A stretch of 64,000 nucleotides of DNA from Betaproteobacteria bacterium (GCA_027492485.1 JAPUER010000004.1:1-64000); one strand, 5' to 3'. Counted from the first letter of the stretch, positions 18,238-28,155 are shown. Program-made: numbers and translations. Notes: generated by a model not told the origin, from the letters alone.

Positions 18238-21153
18238 ATGACCGAATTGCTTGCCGTGGCTGTGAACGCGCCGCGCACTGCGCTGGCAGCGCAAACGATC
18301 AGCGAAGAAGTATTGCTGGAGAAGTACGCCAAGGGCGACGAGAGGAGCGTTGCCGATGTCTATGCGCGCGTCGCTCACGCGCTCGCGGAAGCCGAGGCGG
18401 CAGAGCACCGGGCGCATTGGGCGCAGAAATTTGCCCAGGCACTCGAGTCCGGATTCATCCCCGCCGGGCGCATCCAGTCGGCCGCTGGCACCGCGTTGTC
18501 GGCCACGCTGATCAATTGCTTCGTGCAGCCGGTGGGCGATTCCATTACGCACGTTGAAGATGGCCACCCAGGGATCTACGCTGCACTCGCCGAGGCAGCG
18601 GAGACCATGCGCCGCGGCGGTGGCGTCGGCTATGACTTCTCGCGCATCCGTCCGCGCGGCGCCGCGGTGGGCAGCACCCAGTCGCTGGCTTCGGGGCCGG
18701 TGTCTTACATGCGGGTGTTCGATCGCTCCTGCGAGACCGTGGAATCCGCCGGCTCGCGTCGCGGCGCGCAAATGGGCGTGCTGCGCTGCGACCACCCGGA
18801 CATCGAGGAGTTCATCCACGCCAAGGACAGCGGCGATCTGCGCAACTTCAATATTTCGGTTGCCATCACCGATGCCTTCATGGAGGCCGTGGTTGCCGAC
18901 GGCAGCGTGTCGCTGGTGCACCGTTCGATGCCGGGGCCGGAGCAGATTGCCGCGGGCGCCTACCAGCTCGGCGCGGCCGAGGGCGGACTATGGGTCTATC
19001 GCAGTCTGCCGGCGCGGGCGTTGTGGGACCAGATCATGCGTTCCACCTATGACCATGCGGAACCGGGCGTGCTGTTCCTCGACCGCATCAATCGCGACAA
19101 CAATCTTTCCTATTGTGAAACGATTGCCACGACCAATCCCTGCGCCGAGCAGCCGCTGCCGCCGAATGGCTGCTGCTGCCTGGGTTCGATCAATCTGGCA
19201 CGTTTCGTCACCGATCCGTTTACAGCCGACGCCAAATTCGACGAGGCCGGCTTCGCGCAGCTGATCCGCATCGCCGTGCGCATGCTCGACAACGTGCTCG
19301 ACGTCACCGTCTGGCCGTTGCCGCAGCAGCAGGTCGAGGCGATGAACAAGCGACGCATCGGGCTTGGCTTCACCGCGTTGGGCGACGCGCTGATCATGCT
19401 CAATCTGCGCTACGACACGGCTGAAGCGCGGGCGATGGCGACACATATTTCGGAACTGATGCGCGACACCGCGTATGCGGCGTCGGTCGATCTGGCGAAG
19501 GAGCGCGGCGCCTTCCCGCTGTTCAATGCCGATCTCTACCTGAGCGCGCCGACCTTTGCGTCGCGACTGCCGAACGAACTGAAGGCGAAGATTCGCGCCA
19601 CCGGCATCCGCAATTCGCATCTGCTGTCGATCGCGCCCACCGGCACCATCAGTCTGGCCTTCGCCGACAACGCGAGCAATGGCATCGAACCGCCGTTTAG
19701 CTGGAGTTATCTGCGCAAGAAACGCATGGCGGACGGCAGCAGCAAGGAGTACGCCGTCGAAGACCACGCCTGGCGGCTGTTCCACCACCTGCGCGGCGAG
19801 GAGCACAGAAACGAACCCTTGCCGCATGCGTTCGTCACCGCGCTGGAAATGAGCGCGAAGGCGCACGAATCGATGGTGGCGGCGGTCGCCCCCTATGTCG
19901 ACACGGCGATCTCGAAGACGGTGAACGTGCCGGCCGATTACCCCTACGCCGATTTTCAGGATCTGTATCTCGATGCCTGGCGTTCCGGCCTGAAGGGGCT
20001 GGCGACCTATCGGCCGAACGCCGTGCTCGGCTCGGTGCTGAGCACGCACGAAGCGCCGAAAGTCACCGACGCGCTGGCGAGCGATGGCGTCAATCAGCGC
20101 ATGGCGTTGAAGCGTCTGCCGGCGCCGGTGCTGGCCTCGCTGCGCTGGCCTGGACGCCCCGATCTGCCGGGCGGCAATTCCGCCTGGACCTACATGATCC
20201 ACTATCCGTTCGGCGACTTCGCGTTGTTTGTCGGCGAACTGGCGCGCGAGGAGGGCGGCAAGGCACGTCCGTTCGAGGTGTGGGTCAATGGTGCCGAGCA
20301 GCCGCGCGGCCTGGGCGCACTGGCGAAGACGCTGTCGATGGACATGCGCGCCAACGATGCCGCCTGGCTCAAGCTCAAGCTCGACGCGCTGGCGACGGTG
20401 AGCGAGGAGCGCGCTTTCGAAATGCCGGTTCCGCCGCATGGCGAGCCGCGCCTGTTCCCCGGCGTGGTGGCGGCCACCGCAGCGGTAATTCGCTGGCGCT
20501 GCGATACGCTCAACGCTTTGCCGGGCGAAGACCGCGCCGACAACGCGCCGACGCCGGTGCTCGACGCCATGTTCAGCCGCGACGAACCGGAGACCGGGCC
20601 GTCGGGCACGCTGGCATGGACGGTGGATATCGACAATCCGGTGGCGGGCGAGCGTTTCTCGCTGACGCTCAAGGAGGTCAATCTTCCCGACGGCGAAGGC
20701 GGCATCACGACCCGGCCCTGCGCGCTGGGCCTGTCCGGCAACTACCCGCGTGCGCTCGATGGCCTCGCACGCCTGCTCTCGCTCGACATGCGGGTGATCG
20801 ACCCGGCGTGGATCGGCATGAAGCTGCGCAAACTGACCAACTATGCCGAGCCGCTCGGGCAGTTCATGGCCTTTGTGCCGGGCTTGCCGCACGGCGCCCG
20901 GCGGCAGCAGACCTGGCCGTCGACGGTGGCCTACATGGCGCGGCTGATCATTCATCGCTACGCCATGCTGGGCATCCTCACCGAGGAAGGCCTGCCGGTG
21001 CGCGACATGGGGGTGCTCGACGCGCCGGACGAGCCGGGCGTGCTGCATGCCTTGCCGGGCAAGACCTGCCCCGAGTGCGGCAACCCGACCATGATTCACC
21101 GCGACGGCTGCGATTTCTGCACCGCCTGCGGCTACGTGGGTCAGTGCGGATGA
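18238..21153 (+). CDS. nrdJ: Class II (adenosylcobalamin-dependent) ribonucleotide reductase
   Basis: Reduces ribonucleotides to deoxyribonucleotides with a B12-generated thiyl radical and needs no oxygen, which suits denitrifying growth. The 971-residue chain has the 10-stranded barrel with Cys94 (LINCFVQP), the catalytic NPCAEQPL loop (Cys302, Glu304) and [17 protein letters not shown]. Two TSCPD-type domains follow (about residues 640-930), then a C-terminal zinc-finger-like tail from Cys944 (CPECG to CGYVGQCG) whose CxxC pairs can serve as redox shuttle. ATG 18238 with GGAGGA just upstream is used rather than an in-frame ATG at 18148. The hemerythrin gene overlaps its stop codon. Confidence 0.94.
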   Translation: MTELLAVAVNAPRTALAAQTISEEVLLEKYAKGDERSVADVYARVAHALAEAEAAEHRAHWAQKFAQALESGFIPAGRIQSAAGTALSATLINCFVQPVGDSITHVEDGHPGIYAALAEAAETMRRGGGVGYDFSRIRPRGAAVGSTQSLASGPVSYMRVFDRSCETVESAGSRRGAQMGVLRCDHPDIEEFIHAKDSGDLRNFNISVAITDAFMEAVVADGSVSLVHRSMPGPEQIAAGAYQLGAAEGGLWVYRSLPARALWDQIMRSTYDHAEPGVLFLDRINRDNNLSYCETIATTNPCAEQPLPPNGCCCLGSINLARFVTDPFTADAKFDEAGFAQLIRIAVRMLDNVLDVTVWPLPQQQVEAMNKRRIGLGFTALGDALIMLNLRYDTAEARAMATHISELMRDTAYAASVDLAKERGAFPLFNADLYLSAPTFASRLPNELKAKIRATGIRNSHLLSIAPTGTISLAFADNASNGIEPPFSWSYLRKKRMADGSSKEYAVEDHAWRLFHHLRGEEHRNEPLPHAFVTALEMSAKAHESMVAAVAPYVDTAISKTVNVPADYPYADFQDLYLDAWRSGLKGLATYRPNAVLGSVLSTHEAPKVTDALASDGVNQRMALKRLPAPVLASLRWPGRPDLPGGNSAWTYMIHYPFGDFALFVGELAREEGGKARPFEVWVNGAEQPRGLGALAKTLSMDMRANDAAWLKLKLDALATVSEERAFEMPVPPHGEPRLFPGVVAATAAVIRWRCDTLNALPGEDRADNAPTPVLDAMFSRDEPETGPSGTLAWTVDIDNPVAGERFSLTLKEVNLPDGEGGITTRPCALGLSGNYPRALDGLARLLSLDMRVIDPAWIGMKLRKLTNYAEPLGQFMAFVPGLPHGARRQQTWPSTVAYMARLIIHRYAMLGILTEEGLPVRDMGVLDAPDEPGVLHALPGKTCPECGNPTMIHRDGCDFCTACGYVGQCG

Positions 21154-21695
21154 CGACTGCCAGCGCGGCGCTGCCCGGATTCAGCGCGCCGGCGGCGAGC
21201 TTCGACGAGCCGTTTGCGATGCTCTCCGGCTGCCACGAGCGGGTGCAGCGCACGCTGCGGCTGCTGGCGCGGCTGGTTGAGCACGTCGCCGCGAAAGGCA
21301 ACGACGCGCAGGCGCAGAGCGCGGCAAACGACGTGCTGCGCTACTTCGACATCGCCGCGCCGCGGCACCATGAGGACGAGGAACTACACGTCTTTCCGCT
21401 GCTGCTCGCACAGGCCGGCGACAGTCTCGCTGCGCCGGTACGCCGCATGCAGGCGGACCACGTGCAGATGACGGCGGGATGGGCAGCACTGCGCCCGTTG
21501 CTGCACGCGGTCGCTGCCGGCGCCGCGCCGTCGCCGCATTTGCGCGATGCCGCCGACCGTTTTGCGGCGCTCTACGCCGATCACATCGACACCGAGGAAC
21601 GCCTGCTCTACCCCGCGGCGCAGCAATTGATCGCGCCGGAGGCGTTGCAACGGATGAGCGAGGACATGCGGGAGCGGCGGACCGTCACCGCCTGA
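21150..21695 (+). CDS. Hemerythrin-like di-iron protein
   Basis: A 181-residue four-helix hemerythrin HHE-domain protein. The likely iron ligands are His in LSGCHERVQ (about residue 29), [13 protein letters not shown] (about residues 72-84), DHVQM (about 107) and [11 protein letters not shown] (about 149-159). Such proteins bind O2 or NO at a di-iron centre. Its ATG overlaps the nrdJ stop (ATGA), so the two are translationally coupled. This suggests a role in keeping O2 or NO away from the anaerobic reductase or in repairing damaged metal sites. The function is inferred from context; the HHE domain is clear. Confidence 0.87.
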   Translation: MTTASAALPGFSAPAASFDEPFAMLSGCHERVQRTLRLLARLVEHVAAKGNDAQAQSAANDVLRYFDIAAPRHHEDEELHVFPLLLAQAGDSLAAPVRRMQADHVQMTAGWAALRPLLHAVAAGAAPSPHLRDAADRFAALYADHIDTEERLLYPAAQQLIAPEALQRMSEDMRERRTVTA

Positions 21696-21942
21696 CGCCG
21701 GCGCATCGGCGCGAATCCGGTCATACTGACAGGGGATACAGCTTTTTGCTGAAAGCCTTGATTGAATTGGGCGCAGAAGCTGATTCGGCCAAAAGTCGAC
21801 CAAGTTTGCGGCTAGTTGGCAATTCCAGGTCGCTCACCCCGCCGCGACCGGTCCTTCGCGGTCGGGTGGTACAGTCAAAATCCTGTCTCTCCCGCTTGCC
21901 TGCCGGCACGACCGCGCGCCGGCAACCAACCCACTGCCGTTT

Positions 21943-23331
21943 ATGACCGCACCTGTCTCGTCACCCTTCGCCCGCAAGGACGTCGCCAATCACTTCCACC
22001 CCTACACCAATCTGCGCGCCATCGAGCAGGATGCGCCGCTGATCATCGTCGAAGGCGACGGCATCGAGGTGATCGACGACGCCGGCAAACGCTACATCGA
22101 GGGCATGGCGGGGCTCTGGTGCGCCTCGCTCGGCTTCAGCGAAAAACGGCTGGCGGAGGCGGCGCGACGGCAGATGGAAGTGCTGCCTTACTACCACTCG
22201 TTCTCCGGCAAGGCGCATAACGTGGTGGCCGAACTCAGCGAAAAACTGATCTCGCTGGCGCCGACACCGGCGCTGCGCGACGGTCGCGTGATCTTCGCCA
22301 ATTCAGGCTCCGAGGCCAACGACACGGCATTCAAGCTGGTGCGCTACTACCACAACGCGATCGGCAAGCCGCAGAAGAAAAAGGTGATCGCCCGCAGCAA
22401 GGGCTATCACGGCGTAACGGTGGCCACGGCTTCGCTGTCGGGCATTCCGATGATGCACCAGCACTTCGACCTGCCGATCGACGGCGTGCTGCGCGTGAGC
22501 TGCCCGCACGCCTACCAGTTCGCCAATGACGGCGAATCGCCGGAGCAGTTCGCCTCGCGGCTGGCCGACGAGCTGGAGGCGCTGATCCTGAAGGAAGGGC
22601 CGGAAACTATCGGCGGCTTCATTGCCGAACCGATCCAGGGCGCGGGTGGCGTCATCGTGCCGCCGCCGACCTACTTCGAAAAGATTCAGGCCATCCTCAA
22701 GAAGTACGACATCCTGTTCATCGTCGACGAAGTCATCACCGGCTTTGGCCGCACCGGCAAGCTGTTCGGTTCGCAGACGTTCAACCTGGAGCCGGACCTG
22801 CTGACTACCGCCAAGATGATCACCTCGGCCTACGTGCCGCTGTCGGCGCTCTACGTCAGCGGCAAGATCTATCAGGCCTGTGCCGACGCCAGCGCCAGCG
22901 TCGGCGTGTTCGGCCACGGCTACACCTATTCGGGCCATCCGCTCGGCTGCGCAGTGGCGCTGGAGACGCTGAAGATTTATGAGGAGCGGCAGATTGTCGA
23001 ACACGTGCGGGCGATGACGCCGGCATTGCAGCGCGGCCTGCAGGCGTTCGTCGGGCACCCGCTGATCGGCGACGTGCGCAGCGTGGGCCTGATCGGCGCC
23101 GTCGAACTGGCCGAAGATCGCGTTGCCCGCAAACCCTTCGACCCGAAGCGCGGCGTCGGCGCCTATCTGGTGCGGCGGGCGCAGGAACATGGCCTGATCC
23201 TGCGCGTGATGGGCGGCGACATCATTGCCTTCAGCCCGCCGCTGATCATCACCGAGGCGCAGATCGCGGAGATGATGAGCCGCTTCGCCCGCGCACTCGA
23301 CGATACGGCGTCGTGGCTGAAGGGGGTTTAG
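21943..23331 (+). CDS. PLP-dependent class III aminotransferase (omega-amino acid:pyruvate type)
   Basis: A 462-residue fold-type I aminotransferase. Lys291 in LTTAKMITSAYVPLSA is the PLP-binding lysine, and FIVDEVITGFGRTGK (about residues 261-275) holds the cofactor Asp. NSGSEANDTAFKLVRYYH (about 119-136) and HGYTYSGHPLGCAVALE are typical of the omega-aminotransferase branch that uses pyruvate, beta-alanine, putrescine-like amines or taurine. The exact amine donor cannot be told. It stands alone between a gap of about 250 bases and a REP-like repeat pair. Confidence 0.9.
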   Translation: MTAPVSSPFARKDVANHFHPYTNLRAIEQDAPLIIVEGDGIEVIDDAGKRYIEGMAGLWCASLGFSEKRLAEAARRQMEVLPYYHSFSGKAHNVVAELSEKLISLAPTPALRDGRVIFANSGSEANDTAFKLVRYYHNAIGKPQKKKVIARSKGYHGVTVATASLSGIPMMHQHFDLPIDGVLRVSCPHAYQFANDGESPEQFASRLADELEALILKEGPETIGGFIAEPIQGAGGVIVPPPTYFEKIQAILKKYDILFIVDEVITGFGRTGKLFGSQTFNLEPDLLTTAKMITSAYVPLSALYVSGKIYQACADASASVGVFGHGYTYSGHPLGCAVALETLKIYEERQIVEHVRAMTPALQRGLQAFVGHPLIGDVRSVGLIGAVELAEDRVARKPFDPKRGVGAYLVRRAQEHGLILRVMGGDIIAFSPPLIITEAQIAEMMSRFARALDDTASWLKGV

Positions 23332-23353
23332 GGAAATGTTGAACATTTGCTAT

Positions 23354-23436
23354 CCCGTTCACACTGAGCCGCCGGCGAAGGGTCTGAAACCCGCATCCAG
23401 CTGTCAAACCCTTCACTGCGTTCAGGGTGAACGGGG
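23354..23436. repeat. REP-like inverted repeat pair (family A)
   Basis: Two inverted arms, 23354-23383 and 23408-23436, begin and end with CCCGTTCAC and GTGAACGGG and share the CTGA...GAAGGGT core, around a spacer of about 24 bases. The arms resemble the repeats that flank the GIY-YIG gene at 34.2 kb. The pair sits just after the aminotransferase stop codon, in the manner of a bacterial interspersed mosaic element. A diverged copy of the right half and spacer occurs at about 27990-28065. Confidence 0.8.
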
Positions 23437-23466
23437 CATGGTCCAGCGTTTCAGGAAGGGCGTGTC

Positions 23467-23691
23467 GTGGAACTCAAACTGACCCTTACGCCTACCGCGC
23501 AAAAGCTCATCCGCAAGACGGAGTTCACCTTTTCCACCAATGCCGATCCCGGCATGACGATGCCGCAGGTGGGCGACATGATGCGCGTCACGATGGACGA
23601 ACCACCGGTGTTTTTCAAGGTGATCCAGCGCGCGTATGACTTCACGACTTCGCCGATCACGGTGACGCTGGTGCTCGGCGCGCCGGACTGA
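23467..23691 (+). CDS. Small hypothetical protein
   Basis: A 74-residue soluble protein that I do not recognise. It is predicted to be mostly beta strand, with alternating hydrophobic residues (MELKLTLTP, MMRVTMDEPP, ITVTLVLGAPD) and no Cys or His. The GTG start at 23467 follows AGGAAGGG at 23453-23460. It is on the plus strand and starts 31 bases after the REP-like pair. The good ribosome site and neighbour-like base use support a real gene. It could be a small phage-like or adaptor fold; no function is offered. Confidence 0.65.
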   Translation: MELKLTLTPTAQKLIRKTEFTFSTNADPGMTMPQVGDMMRVTMDEPPVFFKVIQRAYDFTTSPITVTLVLGAPD

Positions 23692-23758
23692 CGATATCCG
23701 TCCGGGCGCGGCGCGTCGCACCGGCCCGCCATTCGTCGCACGGTTACATCTGCTTACA

Positions 23759-23785
23759 TTGGCAGCGCGGCGCGATCCCTACAAT
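23759..23785 (+). promoter_or_regulatory. Possible sigma-70 promoter of the second TonB receptor gene
   Basis: TTGGCA at 23759-23764 and TACAAT at 23780-23785 each match the -35 and -10 consensus at 5 of 6 positions. The spacer of 15 bases is short. It would give a leader of about 100 bases before the start at 23896. Confidence 0.35.
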
Positions 23786-23895
23786 CGGGAACTTGTCGTA
23801 CCTCTTGTGTGAATAGACAGGCCGGCCGCGCCCGCCGTGGACGCGAACCGGTGGCGACGGGTTCGTCGTCTCTCTCATCTTCGCCACCAAGTTTC

Positions 23896-26208
23896 ATGCC
23901 TCCATTTCTTCGCCGGGCCGTTTCGCTCGCTGTTACCGCAACGTGCTGTTATCCCGTCTTCGTCGCTGCCCAGAGCACGCCCCCGGCGCCATCCGCGCCG
24001 GCACCGACATCCGCCGCTGAACCGACGCCAGCCCCCGCCACCACGGACGCGCCGCCACGCCGCGGCCCGGCGGGCGCGACGCAGCGAGTCGAACAACTGG
24101 AAATCACCGGCAAGAACACCGGTACCGACGAGCGGCGCAACTCGACGGCGGCCACGATCGTCATTACCCGCGAAGACATCGAACAGTATGGCGACAGCAA
24201 TCTGGGCGACGTGATGCGGCGGCTGCCTGGGGTCACCTCCGGCGGTCGTCCCGGTCGCCCCGGTCCGCCGGCGATGCGCGGCATGGGTGGCGGCTTCACG
24301 CAAATCCTGATTGACGGCCAGCGCATCCCGCCGGGCTTTTCGATCGAGCAGTTGTCGCCCGATCAGGTCGAGCGCATCGAGATCTACCGGGCGCCGACTG
24401 CCGAAACCGGTGCCCGTGCGATTGCCGGCACCATCAACATCATCCTGCGCGAACCGCTGCGGCAGACCAACAACGACCTGCGCCTGGCGATTGCCTCCGA
24501 GCGTGGGCTGGTGGTGCCGGAGGCCTCCTGGACGCGCAACGACACCTTTGGCGACAACGGCACCTACAACGCCACGCTGACTGCACGCAAACGGCATCAG
24601 TACAACGACAGCCATAACCGCACGACCTACGTCGATACTGCGAATGGCAACACCACGCTCGACGACGAAACCCGCAGCCACAGCGAGGAGAAGGGCCAGA
24701 ACCTGTTCGGCAATGTGCGCTGGCAGTGGCGGTTGGGCAACGGCGAGCAGTTCGGCGTACAGTTGCTCGGCGGCCACAGCACGTCCGACAACAAGGGTAC
24801 TACCGCATTGACCGAATATGCGGGGCCGGGCGCGGCCTATGCGTTGAGCCAGTACAAGTTCGACGGCAACTTCGACTTCGCGCGCATCAACCTCAATCTC
24901 AACAAGCGGCTTAACGACAGCACCCGCTACGAACTGCGCGGCGGCTTCGGCGGTTTCCAGTCCGACACCGATTTGCGCGTCAATCAATACGACGCCGCCA
25001 ATTCACTGCTGCGCCTGCAGACCACCGATGCCAGCGTGCGCGATCGCGGCGCTGCGTTCTCCGGCAAGTTCGTGCACAACACGTTGGGCGAGAGGAGTCA
25101 CGCCATCACGGCGGGCTGGGATCTGGAAGGACTCAAACGTCGCGAGAATTCGGTGACGCTGCTCAACGGCGTGCAACAGCTTGAGGATCTCGGCACCGTA
25201 TTCGACATTTCGACCCGGCGTTACGCCTACTACGTGCAGGATGAATGGGATCCGGCGCCGAACTGGGCGGCTAACGTCGGACTGCGCTACGAGGAGATCC
25301 AGACGCGCAGCAGCTCGGCGGAGGATGCCTTCGTCAACGTCAGCCGTGTGCTGACGCCGTTGGCCCACGTCGTCTGGCGGTTCGACGCGCCGCGTCGCGA
25401 CCAGGTGCGCTTGAGCCTCACGCAAAGCTATCGGGCGCCCAACGTGAGCCAGTTGACGCCGAAGCCGACGCTGGCCGTGAGCTATCCGGTGCCCGGCCCC
25501 AACCTCTACACCGTGCCGGATCGTGCCGGTAACCCGCTGCTGAAGCCGGAGCGGGCCAACGGGCTGGATCTCGCCTATGAGCACTATCTGTCGGCGGGCG
25601 GTCTGATGTCGGCCAATCTGTTCGCCCGCCAGTTGCGCGACGTGATTCGTAACGTGACGACGCTGGAGGACGTGTCCTGGGCCAGTTCGCCGCGCTACGT
25701 CAACCGCCCGCAAAATCTCGGCGATGCGCGAACTTATGGCATCGAGCTGGAGGCGAAATTCCGCGTCAGCGAACTGCTCGCCGACGCCGGCGCCATCGGG
25801 CGTCTCAGCGTCAAGATGAACGGCAGTTTCTATACCTCGAAAGTGGCAGCGATTCCGGGCCCGGACAATCGCATCGACGGGCAACCGGCGTTTACCGGCA
25901 ACTTCGGTCTCGACTATCGTTTCAGCGGCGTGCCGCTGGCAATTGGCGGCAATCTTGCGTGGACGCCGTCCTACGAAGTGCAGCAGACCGAGACCCAGCG
26001 CCAGAAACTGTCGACCAAGCGGATCTTCGATACCTATGTGACATGGAATTTCACGCCGCGCACGCGGCTGCGCTTCTCGGCGTCGAACATTGCGCCGCTG
26101 GATTCGGTCACGCAGACGACCAATTTCGAAGGCAGCATCCGGCAAAGCACGCTGAACGTGGCCCGCACCGACGTCAATTACGCATTGCGGCTTGAAATGC
26201 GGCTGTAG
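23896..26208 (+). CDS. TonB-dependent outer-membrane receptor (FepA/CirA-like)
   Basis: A 770-residue receptor. A signal peptide spans about residues 1-25 (cut after FVAA-QS), then comes a Pro/Ala-rich linker of about 40 residues. The plug (about 65-190) contains GDVMRRLPGVTSGGRPG and VERIEIYRAPTAETGARA, and a long beta barrel ends in an aliphatic C-terminal strand (LRLEMRL). ATG 23896 is chosen because the signal peptide begins there; a longer in-frame start at 23809 is possible, and neither has a good ribosome site. The plug type is that of siderophore receptors. No siderophore genes or sigma/anti-sigma pair adjoin it, so the ligand is unknown. Confidence 0.87.
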   Translation: MPPFLRRAVSLAVTATCCYPVFVAAQSTPPAPSAPAPTSAAEPTPAPATTDAPPRRGPAGATQRVEQLEITGKNTGTDERRNSTAATIVITREDIEQYGDSNLGDVMRRLPGVTSGGRPGRPGPPAMRGMGGGFTQILIDGQRIPPGFSIEQLSPDQVERIEIYRAPTAETGARAIAGTINIILREPLRQTNNDLRLAIASERGLVVPEASWTRNDTFGDNGTYNATLTARKRHQYNDSHNRTTYVDTANGNTTLDDETRSHSEEKGQNLFGNVRWQWRLGNGEQFGVQLLGGHSTSDNKGTTALTEYAGPGAAYALSQYKFDGNFDFARINLNLNKRLNDSTRYELRGGFGGFQSDTDLRVNQYDAANSLLRLQTTDASVRDRGAAFSGKFVHNTLGERSHAITAGWDLEGLKRRENSVTLLNGVQQLEDLGTVFDISTRRYAYYVQDEWDPAPNWAANVGLRYEEIQTRSSSAEDAFVNVSRVLTPLAHVVWRFDAPRRDQVRLSLTQSYRAPNVSQLTPKPTLAVSYPVPGPNLYTVPDRAGNPLLKPERANGLDLAYEHYLSAGGLMSANLFARQLRDVIRNVTTLEDVSWASSPRYVNRPQNLGDARTYGIELEAKFRVSELLADAGAIGRLSVKMNGSFYTSKVAAIPGPDNRIDGQPAFTGNFGLDYRFSGVPLAIGGNLAWTPSYEVQQTETQRQKLSTKRIFDTYVTWNFTPRTRLRFSASNIAPLDSVTQTTNFEGSIRQSTLNVARTDVNYALRLEMRL

Positions 26209-26221
26209 CAGCTTTGCGGGC

Positions 26222-26275
26222 GCCGAGGCGGGCTGTCTCCCGCCTACCGCCGAGGCGGGCTTTCTCCCGCCTACA
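26222..26275. repeat. Two tandem 27-bp palindromic repeats
   Basis: Units at 26222-26248 and 26249-26275 differ at two positions. Each contains GGCGGGC-TTTCT/TGTCT-CCCGCC, a strong hairpin of at least six G-C pairs. They fill the gap between the TonB receptor stop and the SDR start eight bases later, and might act as a transcript barrier or stabiliser. They are unrelated to the GTTCAC-type repeats. Confidence 0.85.
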
Positions 26276-26283
26276 ATCGACGC

Positions 26284-27036
26284 ATGGCGAACACCAAGAA
26301 AACCCTGCTGCTGACCGGCGCCTCGCGCGGCATCGGTCATGCGACAGTCAAACACTTTCACGCCGCCGAGTGGCGGGTCATTACCGTTTCGCGCCAGCCG
26401 TTCGACAAGATTTGCCCCTGGCCGCAGGGCGAAAAGGATCACATCCAGGCCGACCTCAACGATACCGAACACTACGCCGCCACCATCGCGCGCATCCGTG
26501 CCAAGCTGGCCGAACCGGAAACGGGAGGGCGTTTGGCGGCGCTGGTGAACAACGCCGGTATTTCGCCGAAGCTGCCAGGAGGCAAGCGCATGGGGGTGCT
26601 CGATACCGATCTTGCGACCTGGCAGAACGTGTTCAACGTCAATCTCTTTGCGACGGCCCTGCTGGCGCGCGGCTTGTTCGACGAGCTGAAGGCCGCGCAG
26701 GGCAGCGTGGTGAACGTCACCTCGATCGCCGGCTCCAAGGTGCATCCCTTTGCCGGTGTCGCCTACGCGACTTCGAAGGCCGCCCTGGCGGCGCTGACGC
26801 GCGAAATGGCGCACGATTTCGGTCCGCACGGAGTGCGCTGCAACGCCATTGCCCCGGGCGAGATCGACACCTCCATCCTGTCGCCGGGCACTGCCGACAT
26901 CGTCGAACGCGAGATACCGATGAAGCGGCTGGGCAAACCGAGCGAAGTGGCGCAACTGATCTACTTCCTGTGCACAACACAAAGCTCCTACGTGAACGGC
27001 GCGGAGATACACGTCAACGGTGGCGAGCACGTCTGA
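26284..27036 (+). CDS. Short-chain dehydrogenase/reductase
   Basis: A 250-residue Rossmann enzyme of the SDR family. The nucleotide site TGASRGIG is at about residues 12-19, NNAG at about 89-92, the catalytic Ser in VNVTSIAGS (about 146) and the Tyr-x-x-x-Lys in YATSK (about 160-164). The C-terminal NGAEIHVNGGEH ending is typical of classical SDRs. A TACAAT hexamer ends five bases before the ATG and there is no clear ribosome site, so the message may be nearly leaderless. The substrate is unknown. Confidence 0.9.
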   Translation: MANTKKTLLLTGASRGIGHATVKHFHAAEWRVITVSRQPFDKICPWPQGEKDHIQADLNDTEHYAATIARIRAKLAEPETGGRLAALVNNAGISPKLPGGKRMGVLDTDLATWQNVFNVNLFATALLARGLFDELKAAQGSVVNVTSIAGSKVHPFAGVAYATSKAALAALTREMAHDFGPHGVRCNAIAPGEIDTSILSPGTADIVEREIPMKRLGKPSEVAQLIYFLCTTQSSYVNGAEIHVNGGEHV

Positions 27037-27134
27037 TGCCCGGCGGCGCGAACGAGAGGCTGCGACGAGCATGTGTGTGGGCGGCGCCCGGCGGCGGCCA
27101 ATACCTTGCAGCGCCGATTGGCGCCGACTGACCA

Positions 27135-27980
27135 ATGACGCTCTGGCACGCATTTCGCCGCTACTTCAAGGGAGACGGACTGGTCTTCTCCGGCTATCTG
27201 GCGTTTCTGACACTACTGGGCACCCTGCCGGCGCTGGCGATCCTGTTCTGGCTGTCGCAGCAGAGCGTGCTGATTCGTTCGGCGGATGGCGCGCTGCGCG
27301 ATTTTCTCTACAGCAATCTGTTCCCCGATGCAGCGCGGCAGGTCGTCGCTGTCGTGGACAAACTGCGGGCCAATGCGCGTGGTCTCGGCCAGACCGGCGT
27401 CATCATCGTGGCCGCCGATTTGGTGCTCAAGGCGCTGACGCTCAACGCGGCGGTCGACCGCATCTGGGGGCCAGCGCGACGGAGCATCTGGGCCTACGTG
27501 CGCGGCGTGCTGGCGGTGTTGGTCGCGTTGCCGCTGTTCGTCGGTGCGCTGGCCTGGCTGCTACAGTTTCTCGAACTCTACTTTGTACGCCTGATGCCCG
27601 GCGCCGCGACCGTGCTGCACTACCTGTTCGATCCCATCCAGATCGGCGCGCCGCTGATACTTGGTCTCACCCTGCTGTATCGCTGGGTGCCGGTAAAGGT
27701 GCACACCTGGCGCTCGCCGCTCATCGCTGCCCTCTGCGTGACCATTCTGGTGGTCGTCGCCCGATTTGTCATCGGGCACTATCTCGCCCAGGCACAGCAA
27801 CTGAAATCGTTGTACGGCGCATTCATTGCATTCCCGCTGCTGATGATCACGCTGTTCGTCATCTGGGCGCTGGTGCTCTATGGCGCGGCGCTGGTCGCGG
27901 AGGGGTTCGGCAGCAATTGGCGCCGGCCGGCGCGCAAGGGCGCCGTTGCGCCGCCGAGGGAGACACTGCGCAAAAGCTGA
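27135..27980 (+). CDS. YihY/virulence factor BrkB family inner-membrane protein
   Basis: A 281-residue membrane protein with six hydrophobic segments and the YihY/BrkB pattern: FKGDGLVFSGYLAFLTLLGTLP at the start, a middle VDRIWGPARRSIWAYVRG loop, and a late SLYGAFIAFPLLMITLFVIW helix. These proteins were once annotated as RNase BN. Their role is not settled; some take part in envelope integrity or export. It stands alone, about 100 bases after the SDR gene and before a degenerate REP-like copy. Confidence 0.88.
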   Translation: MTLWHAFRRYFKGDGLVFSGYLAFLTLLGTLPALAILFWLSQQSVLIRSADGALRDFLYSNLFPDAARQVVAVVDKLRANARGLGQTGVIIVAADLVLKALTLNAAVDRIWGPARRSIWAYVRGVLAVLVALPLFVGALAWLLQFLELYFVRLMPGAATVLHYLFDPIQIGAPLILGLTLLYRWVPVKVHTWRSPLIAALCVTILVVVARFVIGHYLAQAQQLKSLYGAFIAFPLLMITLFVIWALVLYGAALVAEGFGSNWRRPARKGAVAPPRETLRKS

Positions 27981-27989
27981 AACCGATTG

Positions 27990-28065
27990 ACCCGAACCGG
28001 TGGCCAAGGCTCTGAATCCCCTCATTCAGTTGTCAAACGCTTGACGTCATTCAAGGTGAACGGTG
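27990..28065. repeat. Diverged copy of the family A REP-like repeat
   Basis: From 28010 the order CTCTGAA - CCC - CAG(T/C)TGTCAAAC - CTT - TCA(A/G)GGTGAACGG follows the right arm and spacer of the pair at 23354-23436, with point changes. The left arm is decayed. The shared spacer (CAGTTGTCAAAC against CAGCTGTCAAAC) shows both derive from one longer element and not only from a common arm. Confidence 0.65.
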
Positions 28066-28155
28066 GTTCTTGTCGCCAAGTTGGGAAAACTCAATAATCC
28101 GGGCGATGGGAAATAGTCGAATTCCCCGCCGGACTCTTTGCGCTCGGAGCAGCGG

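Noticed and set aside
18988-21099. A 703-codon open frame opposite nrdJ.
   Set aside because: Same reason: it lies entirely within nrdJ, shows no motifs or ribosome site and has biased composition.
20280-21149. An in-frame extension of the hemerythrin gene far into nrdJ.
   Set aside because: The extension is nrdJ in another frame. The HHE domain begins right after ATG 21150, which overlaps the nrdJ stop in the usual coupled manner.
21696-21942. Possible small RNA or riboswitch before the aminotransferase gene.
   Set aside because: There are short hairpins (for example CGACCG with CGGTCG near 21845-21866), but no known riboswitch pattern and no convincing promoter or terminator pair.
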